NCBI GenBank assembly: GCA_958510875.1
Contig: OY294067.1
Coordinates: forward strand, 141,713,846 to 141,777,845
Reading direction: 5' to 3'
From: Endomychus coccineus
Taxonomy: Eukaryota; Arthropoda; Insecta; Coleoptera; Endomychidae
DNA: 64,000 bases
In this document: positions 26,801 through 39,300 of the stretch, piece by piece
Position numbering within the stretch: position 1 is the stretch's first letter
Layout: each line of letters begins with the position of its first letter
Made by a program: the position numbers and the translations under genes
The notes under the pieces: model-generated
Seen by the model: the letters and a program-made list of their open reading frames with translations, nothing else
Told to the model about the DNA's origin: nothing
The model's database searches: none

Positions 26801-29800
26801 CAGATCCTTGTTTTCCCAAAGCTATAGCTTCCATTGTTTTATTATGTCTTTCCGTTTCCTCCAAGGTTTTCCGAGCTGCTTTGCTGTCGTTGACGGCCTT
26901 AGCGATGCCAGCACCACCTCCCGCCAATGCTCCAGCAGCTGATAAGCCGGCAAATAGAGGTATTAAAAATGGTAAAAATCCTCCAGTCTTTGGAATAGGA
27001 ATTACTCTTGGTAATCGAACATTTTTCCGACCACCTGCTTTTTTGAATTGTTTTCGTGCAACTTTCAACGCTGTTTGAGATGTTCTCTTCAGATTGGTGG
27101 GGTCAAACTTTTTCTTCATAACTTTTCTTACCCCATCGACAATTGCACTTCCGAACCCAACCTTCTTTCTCATGCCCATCCCCAATTTCCTCTTTGCCTT
27201 CATAATTTTATTCACACCGAAAGCGGCAATCCTCTCTCCAAATTTTGTGTCTTTAGATTTGACACGTTGCCAAGCAGCGTTCTCTAATATTTTATCCGCC
27301 TCGTGACGTCCTTCCAAACTAGCGTTTCGCAGATATGAAGTATCGTGTTGGCGGCAAGCTTTATCGAGTGGATTGATACCTGAATCTCCTCTTCTCAACC
27401 GTTCTTCTAATTTTGTACCGGGACCACAGAATTGATAACCAGGAATATGAAGTTCAAACGGGAGCTTGTTTATAAGCGTATTGAGAACACCTTCTCCTAC
27501 GTAAGCTTCCATACAGACTGATGAGAATTCAAGATTGCACCGTTATTTAACGAGGGGAGGGAGAAAAACTAAAGATCTCAAAGTAATATTTTTTATTAAT
27601 TTCAAAATTTTCTCAATACAAAAGACTTATTAAGTATAATCTTAACAATATATGTTTCAAATATTATAATTTTCACTCTTGATTCACCCTCATATTCACG
27701 GAATTTTGTTCTATTATAATATCCATACCCTCGAGTCAATAATATTCCAGCTATTTGTTTGTTCCTAATAATCTCCAAATGTTTAATGATGGGTTCATTG
27801 AACGAGATCCGAATTATTGATCCAACTGTTGTGATTATTATCTAGACCCAACCATTTCACATACTGTTGACCCCTCCTCTTTCGTAATATTTTTTCGACT
27901 AAATACACATCGGGTTGTTTTGTTTTCTGTAATTCTTCCTCATAGAAACAGCCGCTGATTGGTGCGTTGGTCATATCTTCTAGTAGATATGTGACCGGGC
28001 TGGTAATTTTTACTTTGATGATTTTAAATAATTCCGTACTCCAATTGGGCGTAAATCCCTTCTCAAAAATATGTTTAGCCTTACTTATTCGTACCACATC
28101 TCCAACGTTGTATTTGTGAGGCAGAGCTAACTTGATGTGTGAGTAGGATCGCTTCAATATCTCGCTCTCAATCTGTTTCGTCACTTTTATTGGAGCCATA
28201 TTTATAGTACTATGTTTACGTTTATTATATTTTTCTGTGGTTTCTTCAAGTATATCAAGCCATTTGTATTTCCCGCTAAGACTGAAATGTTTGTAGAGCG
28301 ATTCCTTTAATGTTCGAATGACACGTTCAGCAATGGCTGCTTTTTTCACACTATACGTATTATAATGATTGATATTATGTTTCTTCATTAGATCATTAAA
28401 GTGTTTATTGAAGAATTCTTTTCCCTGATCGCTTTGCAGATTCCTAGGCTTACGATGTCCTTCTAGCAATATAGAACTGACCGCTTTCCGAACCTCTTCG
28501 GCTGATTTCGTTTTCAGCGGGCGTGTCCATAGAAATTTCGAGAAACAATCGATCATAACCAAAATGTATTTGAATCCTCTATTTTCACGAGCGTAATTAC
28601 CCATTTCAGCCAGATCCATTTGCCACAAATCATCCAAACCTTTTATGATCGTTCTGCGCCGTTTGAAATTCTTCCTACTAGGCTTATGAAGCTCATGCAC
28701 AACTTGTTCTCTACTCATCTTATCAATGCGGAAATCTAGTTTAGAATTAATTTTTTGGGTATATTCACAGGATTTGGAGTAATACGTTTCACAGAGCCCT
28801 GCTTTGTTGTTGTTGTGGATGATGAGGGTCTCTTCTTAGAAGGTTCCACAGATGTCATCCGTCGTTCTAACGCCTCCACTTTACTAGTAATGTCATTTAG
28901 ACGCATGTTCACAATGTTAAATGTGTTATTGATCTCTTTCAATTCATTTCTGTTTTCCCTCACACTATCACTGATTGTTTTATACTCTGATTTTATATAG
29001 ATCCCCATTCCATTATATTTATTCTGAATGTCCATCAGATGTTTATCAATGTTGAGAATAACCTTCTCATTCGTTAATTTATGTTCATCCAGATCCTTGT
29101 TGATATCTTTGATCAAATTATCAACCCTAACATTGAAGGTATCTTTAAGACTGGTTTCCGTTTTCAGATTCAGTTTGTATGTTAATTTATCAACATATAC
29201 TTTATTTGCAACATCTCCATCATCATTCGGTGATTTTACGTTGCACAATCTACGATTTTCCATATCATAACTTCCATCACTCGTTAGGAATAATCCTTGT
29301 CCGTGAACTTGTTTGAAATTATTATTAAATACATTTGTATCATATATCCACATAGAAGAGGAGGCTCTGCCAAACTTATCCATTGAAACCATCTTTATAA
29401 CTGTGATGAATTTGTCTTACACTCGGTTTTTGTTCGATTACACCAGCCTCTATCAATTCTTCTATTATAGAGACTATCTCGTTGTGATGGTTATTGTTAC
29501 CAGCGAGCGAGGATGCAACAAGAAGTCTCAGTCTATCCACAATTTCGTTAACGTCATCCCAATAAACATATTCGATTGGTTTCTCGTTATATTCAAGCAT
29601 ATCATTTTTGATATATGCATTTCCAGTGTATGTTTTGGACCTTGGTCTTTTAATGGAATTAATCAAAGGTTTCAGTACATGTTTGTATTTTACAGTGTTT
29701 CTTATTCGATCAGCGGGATCGTTATTACGTCTATGGGCACTAGTCATTTCCATCATTTGACTGTAATTCTTCCCATCTTCCACGGTGTAGGTGTCAGGTA

Positions 29801-32800
29801 GAACATCTCTGTAGAATATCAAATTATACAGTCCTGTGGTACCCTTGAACGGAGTTCCCTTAATAATTATATTACTCTCACTATCAATTTCAATAGGTTG
29901 ATTACCCATGAACCATTTATCTAAAGTCGAATTATATTGCAAACCCATTTTATCATCGTATCTCTTGACATCATCATCCAATAGAAATCCTTCCAAGTAA
30001 TAACGTGCTAATGTGGGGTATTGTTGCAGAAACTCCTCTGTAGCCGCTGCATTATCTTTCTTAAGTTTTCTGAATTCTTCACGAATCTGATCGATAGTAG
30101 GTTCGGGGGTAAACACATCCTCTTCAGTATCTGGGGGGTTATATACGAATTCTTCCCCTTCAGTTACAATATTTGGGATTGGTATGTTCTCCATTTGTGT
30201 TGCTGTAGAAACAATACTTTTAGGCTTAATCAACGAATTTTGTTTGATTATTTCAGCATTTCTCGCAATTTCTTCCAGAGGCTTAGATACATTCTTAAAC
30301 ATATTATCTAGAATTGTATCATTTTCAGCTTTACCCAATTTCACAGCCATATATTTTTTCCTCACAACGTTTGCTAACTCCCAAATTTTTCTCTTCAATT
30401 GTTGTTTTTCTTTTAACATGTTACTCACACGCACGTCCATGCTGAGCGGTTTGTCTATTTCAAATGATAGTATATATACATGTTAGATGTATATATAGCT
30501 ATCAAAACTTTTGCGATAACGTCCTTTGTTCATAGCACAGTCTTTGTTTATCATAAGGAATCCATATTTATCTTTCCAACATGCGCTACATATCTCTTTC
30601 AATTTCTCGAGTGACATGTCGGTACTTACATGATCGGTAAATATATGTTTCAAATTGAGTTCATCCTGTTTGAAAATAATCAAGCAATTGGCATTGTCGC
30701 GCAATCCATGTTTTGGACATTTTGCAAAAGACTGACAAAGATAGAAACTATCAATTGAGTTGTGTCTCCCTCTTGAAAAATAAGAACGAATTTTGTCCTG
30801 TTTCTCATCCATTACATCATCGAATATTATTACCGAATTAGGTTTCGCTTCTGTGGGGTCTATAACGTTATCACTTTCAGTGTATGGAAAATATCCAAGC
30901 CCAGCAATTTTCTTCAATGTTTCCTCCAGTAACTGGTATTTTGGTTGGTGTAAAGACTTTGAATAGATGTACACGTTTTCAAATTTCAAGCCGTTTGCAT
31001 CTAACAATAGAGATAACATTACATTTGTTTTCCCACAATTACTTGGACCACAGATTATTGTTCGTAGAGTATTTGGCAGCAAAGAGCTGTGACGTTGTGG
31101 TTGTTCAACATTCTCAATGCTTGACCCTAAGTTCATAATATTCAACGAGTCTTTTTGCTTAACAATCTTCATCATGCCTGAAGGCGAATCGAAATCATAC
31201 TGAAACATATGTTAATAAGCATTTGTTTATATACTAGTTGATGATGTTATATTGTGTATGTCCGAGCACTTCTACCATGTAACTGTCAAAAGCAAGTATC
31301 AAAGACGTGTTAAATTTGTCCGAATGTTGAAACACGTGTATAAATGTTGAAGCACACGTCTGAATGTTGAAGCACGTGTCTGAATATTAAAGCATGTGTT
31401 AAACACGTGTCTGAATTTTGGAGCACGTGTCACTCAATAGAACTAGATGCTCATTCATATTATTCTATTGCACAAGACGATCTAAATTTAAAGCATATAT
31501 ATAATGATCACGTGGGGACTGATATGACTTTTGGAGAATTCAAAAATATATGTTCATACTGTTGGAAGGAACCATACGAATTTTTATGTATTGTTAAAGA
31601 TGATGCTATTGATAAAGGAAGATATAGAAAGTGTTTTGATAATTTCATACATCTATAAACTATTTTTGTAAAAGAAAAAACTAATGGGAAACTATCTAAT
31701 AGATGTTTGAAGCTGTTCAATACCTGTTTGAAGCTGTTTAATAGCTGTTTTAAGCTGTTCAAAAGCTGTTCTTAAGCTGTTTAATAACTGTTTGAAACTG
31801 TTTAATTCTTGGTTAATTCGATATATATGAACCTACTTTATTCAATCTTGTAAATATACTGGAAAATTATATATTTTGAAAATTAACGAATCAGTCTATT
31901 CTGATAATTCGATAATAAAACCCAAAAATTAATTAGATCTCATAATCATAATATTTACACTATTGAGCAAAATGAAATTGTTTTAAGCGCTTGTGATAAT
32001 AAACGCTATATTATTGAAAATTATAAAACGTTACCTTAGGGATATCATTCTATTCCAGAGGTGGAGGAGGAAGAAAACGATTAGTTTTATATTAAATATT
32101 GTATATTACTTATAAATATGCCTTATCTATATTTTTATTATAATAATTATTTTATATAACATATAATATTTGGTTTTCTTAGTTACTTATTTTCAGATAA
32201 TTAGACGTATGAGTTATATGATTGTAATATATGTATAATTGGGTACGTTTTTAAGAAAATTCAAATTATTTATATGATCATCCAATTTCTTCTTGAATAT
32301 CATTCTTCATGATGCGGGTTGAATTAATTTTGCTTCCAACATGCAATTTGATAATTTAGTTTTTGTTCGATGCAGCTCTTGGTAACAGCTCATATAATTC
32401 CACTCTAAATTTTTTATTGAAATATTTAACGGTTCAGATAGGACAGGTTCAGGTAGAACATCACTTCTATCTTTGTCAACTATATTCAAACTGGATGATT
32501 TCGTTTTATTACATTCATAATATTTAGATGTCTTCGTTATCCTAGTGCCTGTATAGCTGAAAGAAATATGTTGAACCTCACTATACAAAATAATTCTAAC
32601 ATCTCATATTAATTTGTTTTTAATCTGCGTAATGTGGAGTATGATTTTTCCCCGATGTGAAAATAGTAAAGGTAGGTCTTTGTTGATTTAAATTTTCATA
32701 TTCTAAATGAATGCAATCACTTCAATTTAAATTATAATTGAATAATGCACTCATTATCAGAAATAAATGTAGACTTATATAATATTATATTCGATGAGAA

Positions 32801-35800
32801 AGTTTCAAGAAGTAAGGTTAGAGTTAACACAGTTCTTAAGAAAATTCAAATTATTTATATGATCATACAATTTCTTCTTGAATATCAATCTTCATGATGC
32901 AGGTTGAATAAATTTTTCTTTCCGACATACAATTCGATAATTTAGTTTTTGTTCGATGCAGCTCTTGATAACAGTTCATATAATTCCACTCTAAATTTTT
33001 TATTGAAATATTTATTGGTTCAGATAGGACAGGTACAGGTAGAACATCACTTCTATAAGAAAATTCAAATTATTTATATGATCATCCAATTTCTTCTTGA
33101 ATATCATTCTTCATGATGCGGGTTGAATTAATTTTGCTTCCAACATGCAATTTGATAATTTAGTTTTTGTTCGATGCAGCTCTTGGTAACAGCTCATATA
33201 ATTCCACTCTAAATTTTTTATTGAAATATTTAACGGTTCAGATAGGACAGGTTCAGGTAGAACATCACTTCTATCTTTGTCAACTATATTCAAACTGGAT
33301 GATTTCGTTTTATTACATTCATAATATTTAGATGTCTAAGTATCTGATTCAAATTTCTGAATATTGAAGCACGTGTCCAGAATTACTATTTTCAACTTTC
33401 AAACTAATTGTGTGACACAAAAATCACATTCTTTCGATTTAAACTTATTATGGATGAGGTTAGGCTCACCTTTACCTATAATCAAGATGAAACAGGTGAC
33501 ATTAGGCTAGACCCACGTGACAAACCTAGGGTGCACCGGAGCTATATCTACTACATTAAAGACGATTGTTATCATGTCCTCCATAGCTCAGCGGTTAAGG
33601 AGCCGATTTTGGAATTTGTTTCCCGGGTTCGAATCTGGTGTAGGACAAAATTCATTTTTCAGTACAGTTGACTCGGATTATATATACTACATTAAAATTA
33701 CTCATTCTCAAGTCCTTCATAGCTGAGCGGTTAAGCCGTTGACTTTAGAATTTATTTCTCGGGTTCGAATCTGGTGTAGAACAAAAATTCATTTCAGTAG
33801 AAGTGACTCAGGTTATATACTACATTTAAATTGATTAATTCAAGTCCTCCATAGCTGGGCGGTTAAGCCACCTAACTTTGGAATTAATTTCTCGGGTTCG
33901 AATCCGGTGTAGGATAACAAAATATTCATTTCAGTAGAATGCGAGTACACAGATGACTAGTTCACAGACTGCAGATTGGAAAAAACATAGATTTGCCAGA
34001 CCATAGTTGGAGGAATCATAGATTACCAAACCATAGCCTACCTGTCCATCGATTGTTGAACCATAGAGCATAGTCGGGTGCACCATAGATTACCAAACCA
34101 TAGACCATCGATTGGTGAACCATATACTTCTATGACTGCGCATGCGCGATTGTGGATGACCTTGGAATGGACAGTTTTCGCTAAAATGAACCTTAGATTT
34201 CCTTATGGAGATTTACATGCAAAAAAGGTCGATTATGGTGGAGAACCGGTGTAGCACATCTACTGAAGTATTTGATATTAATTAGAATGACATTACTACA
34301 TTTCATATGTAATTGTTCTAGGAGGACTATAGACGGTATTAATCTAAGGACAATTGAAAAATTATTGATTTTTAGTAACAAAATGCGTCTTGAGATGCGA
34401 AGCTTCGATATCATCAAAATTCTTTTGAGTTGCCAGATTATCAATTTATAAAGATGTAAAGTAGCACTTGACATGAAATAGAAAACCAAGTTTTTATGAA
34501 GCGGCTTTGGTAATGGACCTCACATGATCATCCCACGAAAAGGTGCTGTTGGAGGTGACCCCAAGCGTTGATATAGAAGACTACATAGGAAAGTTGTACT
34601 TGACATCATCATATTAGGGATTGTGGGACCCGTCTTCCTGGAGAAGATACTAGCTTTATTTTTGGTTGACTCTACTAGATTATCAGATCCCGATTTAAAA
34701 ATCTTTGCCAGATCTCCATTAATTGCCCATTAATTGCGTCAAACTGTCCCTGTCTCGCTCCTCTGGCTTCATTGGATGGTGTAGGGGCTCTTGATGAGAA
34801 AGTGGTATGAAGTGTACCATCATCTACAAAGCTGTGGACGGGACAGGTGATCACCTACAACATTTGTTGATAAGGAGCAGAAACAAAGTTGGTGCCAAGG
34901 CATAAGATCCCTGTAGAACAACACCAGCGATAATAGTTATTGTATGGGAGGATACTCCGTCAAACCACCACATGTAGTGATCTATTTGAGAGAAAACTAG
35001 ATAGTAAGCGACAAAGTTGAAGCGGCAGATGCTGTAGATATTATATATACTAGTGCGGTTCATGAAGCTGCCATATTTGAATGTCAGAAGTTCGGAATCA
35101 CTCGAAAAATAAATATAACGAAGGTTGTAGACAGCGGTTATGTAATTGAACCCTGGCCTTTAACTGTGTTTTTGAAAACACAGCCTGCTACTCCCGAGGA
35201 AAGGTATAAATATTATCAAAATGTTCTTGTAATTTCATAGAAAACACAAATGGAATATAGAAAAGGAGATTTTGTTTTTTCAAGGCTGAGAGTTTTGGTA
35301 TACCATCCAAGCAAGGCTGCTACATTATACATGTATGTACGATATTCTATAATAAGGTATTGCAACAAAATATAGCACTATTGAATGATCTTATAATGAT
35401 AAAGTTACTTTTAACAAATTATTACCGATTCAACTTACTTGTTGTAGAGTACTATGTCCGGGAGCCAAATATGTTCAGATGGTACGTGGAGAGTTTCAAC
35501 TCCACCATAATCATCAGGATTCCATTTGAGCTTATAATCGTTCCATTCCTAAATGATGCGTTAAAGTTAGAAGTTTTTTTTCTAAATTTAACCTACTATA
35601 GTAGTAATTACCTGTTCTACCCAAACATTTGTTGTCATGATCTGGTTTTTCAAATTCTGAAATTAAATAAGATAAATCTGTTAGAAGAGAGTATCTACAT
35701 TAATCATAAAGTGATTTAGGGATTTAGCTTAGCTATTTACGGAACGAGAATTGCTGACTAGGAACAACACAATAGAACGCTTCTCTAGCTCAGCATAATC

Positions 35801-36260
35801 ACATTATAAATATAAGTTGCTTTCATTTGTCTTCACATACCATGGATTATTATAATGAAGTCCCTGTACTTAAGCATTGTCTTTTTAAAAACCATTTGCT
35901 CTGGACCACTAACTTAATTGGCGCAGTCGGTGACGGATCTCGAAATTGCACGTATCGCATGGGCAATTTACATTTTAATGTTTGATCGAGAAACAGCACT
36001 TTGTTCGGTCCGAAATTGAAAGTGAAATGCTCTGGAGATCAGGAACAAGAAAGCAAGAAACGACGTAGTCTAAGTATAGAACAAATATCGTCGAACCTTA
36101 GAACCTGGTAGGAGACATACATCGCGGGAACTAGCTAGTTGTTAGGAAGACTTGGGGAAGAACAAAAATTGTCCAAACCTATTGGTAATAGCATAAAGAA
36201 GAAAACCAGATAATGAAACCTATCATCCACTTGATGCTTTTCCTTTATTTTCTATTCTCT

Positions 36261-36305
<45 letters not shown>

Positions 36306-39300
36306 TCTTTCATTTTCACAATATTTGAAATAATTATTTTAAAGCGTTTATTTCAAACGTTTATAATAAATTAAGTTAATTCATTTTATCTTTATCTATC
36401 TAAGACACAGATAATTCATTAGAAATATTCAACATTAGTATCAGTTTTCAAGTAGATAATAATATTATTAAAGCGAGCATGAATAATATGGCCACAAGTA
36501 CTGATAATGGTAAACATATACGCTTTAACTACCAAACCTTTGAGATTGCATTCAGATTCAATTCCACGTTATGGAGATAATCCTCACACGTTAGGTATCT
36601 TCTTAGATAATTGCGAAAATTTGATTACATCATTCGCTCGTCAAGATGATGGTACCTTAAATAACTTCTTGTTTAGAGAAATTTCAGGGAAACTAACAGG
36701 TAGAGCTCTTGTTTTAATAGGATCTCGTACTGAATTAAGAATATGGCATGCATTTAAAGATGCATTAAATCTTAGTTTTGCTGCGCAAAGTAATGTTGAA
36801 AGTTTGATTGAAGACTTAATAGCTTCATCCAGCAGAAAATGAAACACCCTATAACTTTGGTATGCGTTGTCAAAATGCAAGAATTAATTATTTCAAAATC
36901 AAATACTCTGAGCATTACAAATATTGAAAAAATTATTCATCTCTCAAATTATAATTATGGAAACCTTGAAATATTTATATAGATTTTGAATTGAATGAGA
37001 TGAGACTATTCTAACAAAATACATTTCCCGACTTTCCTCGGCCGTTTCAAACATTTAACAATTTTCAACAACAACTGTATTCTAAAACCCTGTCCTACAG
37101 AGACTCATTTTAACAATCATACTAATCAGCTCAATTTTTAACAAACTAATAATAATTATTCTACCCAATGTAATGTTGTTATTTCGTTTATCAAAGCGTG
37201 GATGACACGTAATTACTTAATGACCTTACTGAACATCAATTCGATTTAGCAGAAAATATTCATTCAGGTGTATCATCTGAAAATTATAATGAACAGTGTT
37301 CAAATTTTACTTAAGAAAAATATGCTCTCAATGAAGATTAAGCTCCCGAGACGCAAAAAAAAAGTAGAAGATCCAAATTTTCAACATTTTACATACACAA
37401 CCAACCAGATTTGATTCAATTAAACTTCTTCAAAACAAATTATAACACATTTGTATAGTAGAAGTCTTATCAATCCAAAAATCGCTCGTAAATTGTACCA
37501 AAAGTACATTTACAAGGAAAAATGCAATAATAAAAGTACACATAGCATCAGTTAGTATAATGAAGTTCTGAAAATACCAATATTTGAAATATTCAACTTT
37601 GCTTATCTAGATAGTGAATACCATTCCTGACCGCTGTTTGTACCATTTCCGACACAGTATGAGAAGTTGAAATAGGAATATTTGTTCTAAATTGTCCGAA
37701 ATCAATTTATTTCGACTATATCCATATTGTTCTTCAACAGTCGTAATTACAACGTATATTTACATTTGAAATCAAGCGTGTAGGTGATTTTAAGATAACA
37801 GGATTAATGATTGCAAGAGTTGAACGAGGACCACAAGTTCCATTCTATACGCTCAGTATCTCTAGTAATAGATTGCCATTGTTGATTAACTTACACCCAG
37901 TTCTTAAATACTTGCAGTAAGAATCTGTAGAATGGAGAGTGAATGAGGGTCGCAATATTCACCTAAAGGCTAAGTATCTCTAGTAATATGTGACCATTCT
38001 TGCATACATAGCGTCCCTTGCAGGAAAAATCTGTCAATCAATGTCAAGGATTTGGAAGTATATTTTGTATGATAGATCTGGTGCCATTGTACAATTACCG
38101 GTGAGTCAGTGTTATTCCGCGTACTAACTAGAATAGAGATATCATCGATTGTACCGGAGTTAACACAGATAATATTGAGTGACTTCTGATGTGTTCAGAA
38201 AGTGTTCGAAAACGAGTCCGACTGCTGAAACCGAGCGAGTACCACACTAATCTGCTTTTCACCTGTATTGCTTGTGAGTCCCCAACAACGTATACCGCTT
38301 TGATTGTGAACTAATTGTGTGTGCCTGGCTTAAGGTAAAGATAGACATCCGTTTCTCTGTAGTTTGGCTATCCGTAAGCGTTTGCATCCCCGCGTAATGA
38401 GTAGAACTTAACTACACGCATCCGTTTCCTTCGTAAATATTCAGGGTTTGATTTGATCGTCCCGTAGTAGATTTTCCGTTCTCACCTGCAGTTCCTCCAC
38501 TTAGTGTTGAGTTTCCTGGCTTCCCTCTATGTAGCTTCAATGTTTTACATTGATTAGTTTCGATTAAGTATTTTATCGTCTTCCTAAATAAATTGAGTAC
38601 TGGAAAGGTCTCGAATTTTAATTCTGATCCATATCTGATAGTAGCCAAAGAACTAACCGGTAAGCATTAAATGTACTTAAGGCCTGCAATTCAGTGCTGA
38701 ATATTCTAACCCGTCATCAGAGCTCTGGTTATCTTCTTCACTGAAATACTTGGGGAAAAGCTGTCCAAGATGAAAAAGACTGATAAAATCAGGTAAAAAA
38801 GTTGAAGGTCGGTTTCAAGCTGTTGTAAGCATCACAGGCCGAAAATAAGATTCACTTCACAATATGAATCTGAAAACTACACTAAGAATGGAATTATACA
38901 ATCTGCACAGTTAGTATACCACCAGGCGTTGGAAAATTTGTTAAAATACCTGTAAAACGAACTGATGAACTTGGTGTTTTAGATCACATACATTTTGGTA
39001 ATGGCGCAGTGATGCCAAAAGCCCTAGTAAATATTTCAAACAATTAAGACATAAAAAATATCACTAATAGTAATCAATATTCAGTCAAACTTGATTTTTT
39101 GGAACCTTCCGATACAGAAGCATTAAACTTACCTACTTGATTTTAACTTTGTGGATAAATTGGAAACCGATGAATTATTAAACGTAAAATATTAGGATAT
39201 TACCAACGATTTCTCCAAAATCACCAAAACAACGAAAAATTGTCTAAAAAAATAGGCAAAAGTAATACATAATGACTTTATAGACTGCTTCAAAACATGC

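Larger units (their letters stand above)
21265..34264 (-). mobile_element. Complete Polinton/Maverick (adintovirus-like) element, 13,000 bp
   Basis: The ends are AGTAGATGTGCTACACCGG in inverted orientation, flanked by a perfect GAAGTA duplication. The terminal inverted repeats are about 1.73 kb. All genes are on the minus strand: ATPase, DUF8207-like, fibre-like, integrase, PLA2/pX, protease, minor capsid, small ORF and capsid. Their frames are uninterrupted except at the PLA2/pX-protease junction. No family B DNA polymerase is present. The two repeats differ at only a few positions, so the insertion is recent. It lies in a receptor intron in sense orientation. Confidence 0.95.
32533..34264 (-). 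repeat. Right terminal inverted repeat of the Polinton
   Basis: Mirror of 21,265-22,995. Only scattered single-base differences are seen, for example near 33,661-33,675 and 34,055. It ends in CCGGTGTAGCACATCTACT. Confidence 0.93.

Noticed and set aside
26776..27306. Plus-strand frames opposite the PLA2/pX gene
   Set aside because: Shadows caused by the biased, Lys/Arg-rich composition of the minus-strand gene.
29313..29801. 162-codon plus-strand frame
   Set aside because: Antisense to the DUF8207-like gene, hydrophobic by composition, no own motif.
33576..33915. Functional tRNA genes
   Set aside because: Anticodon stems do not pair and T stems have mismatches; kept only as tRNA-like units.
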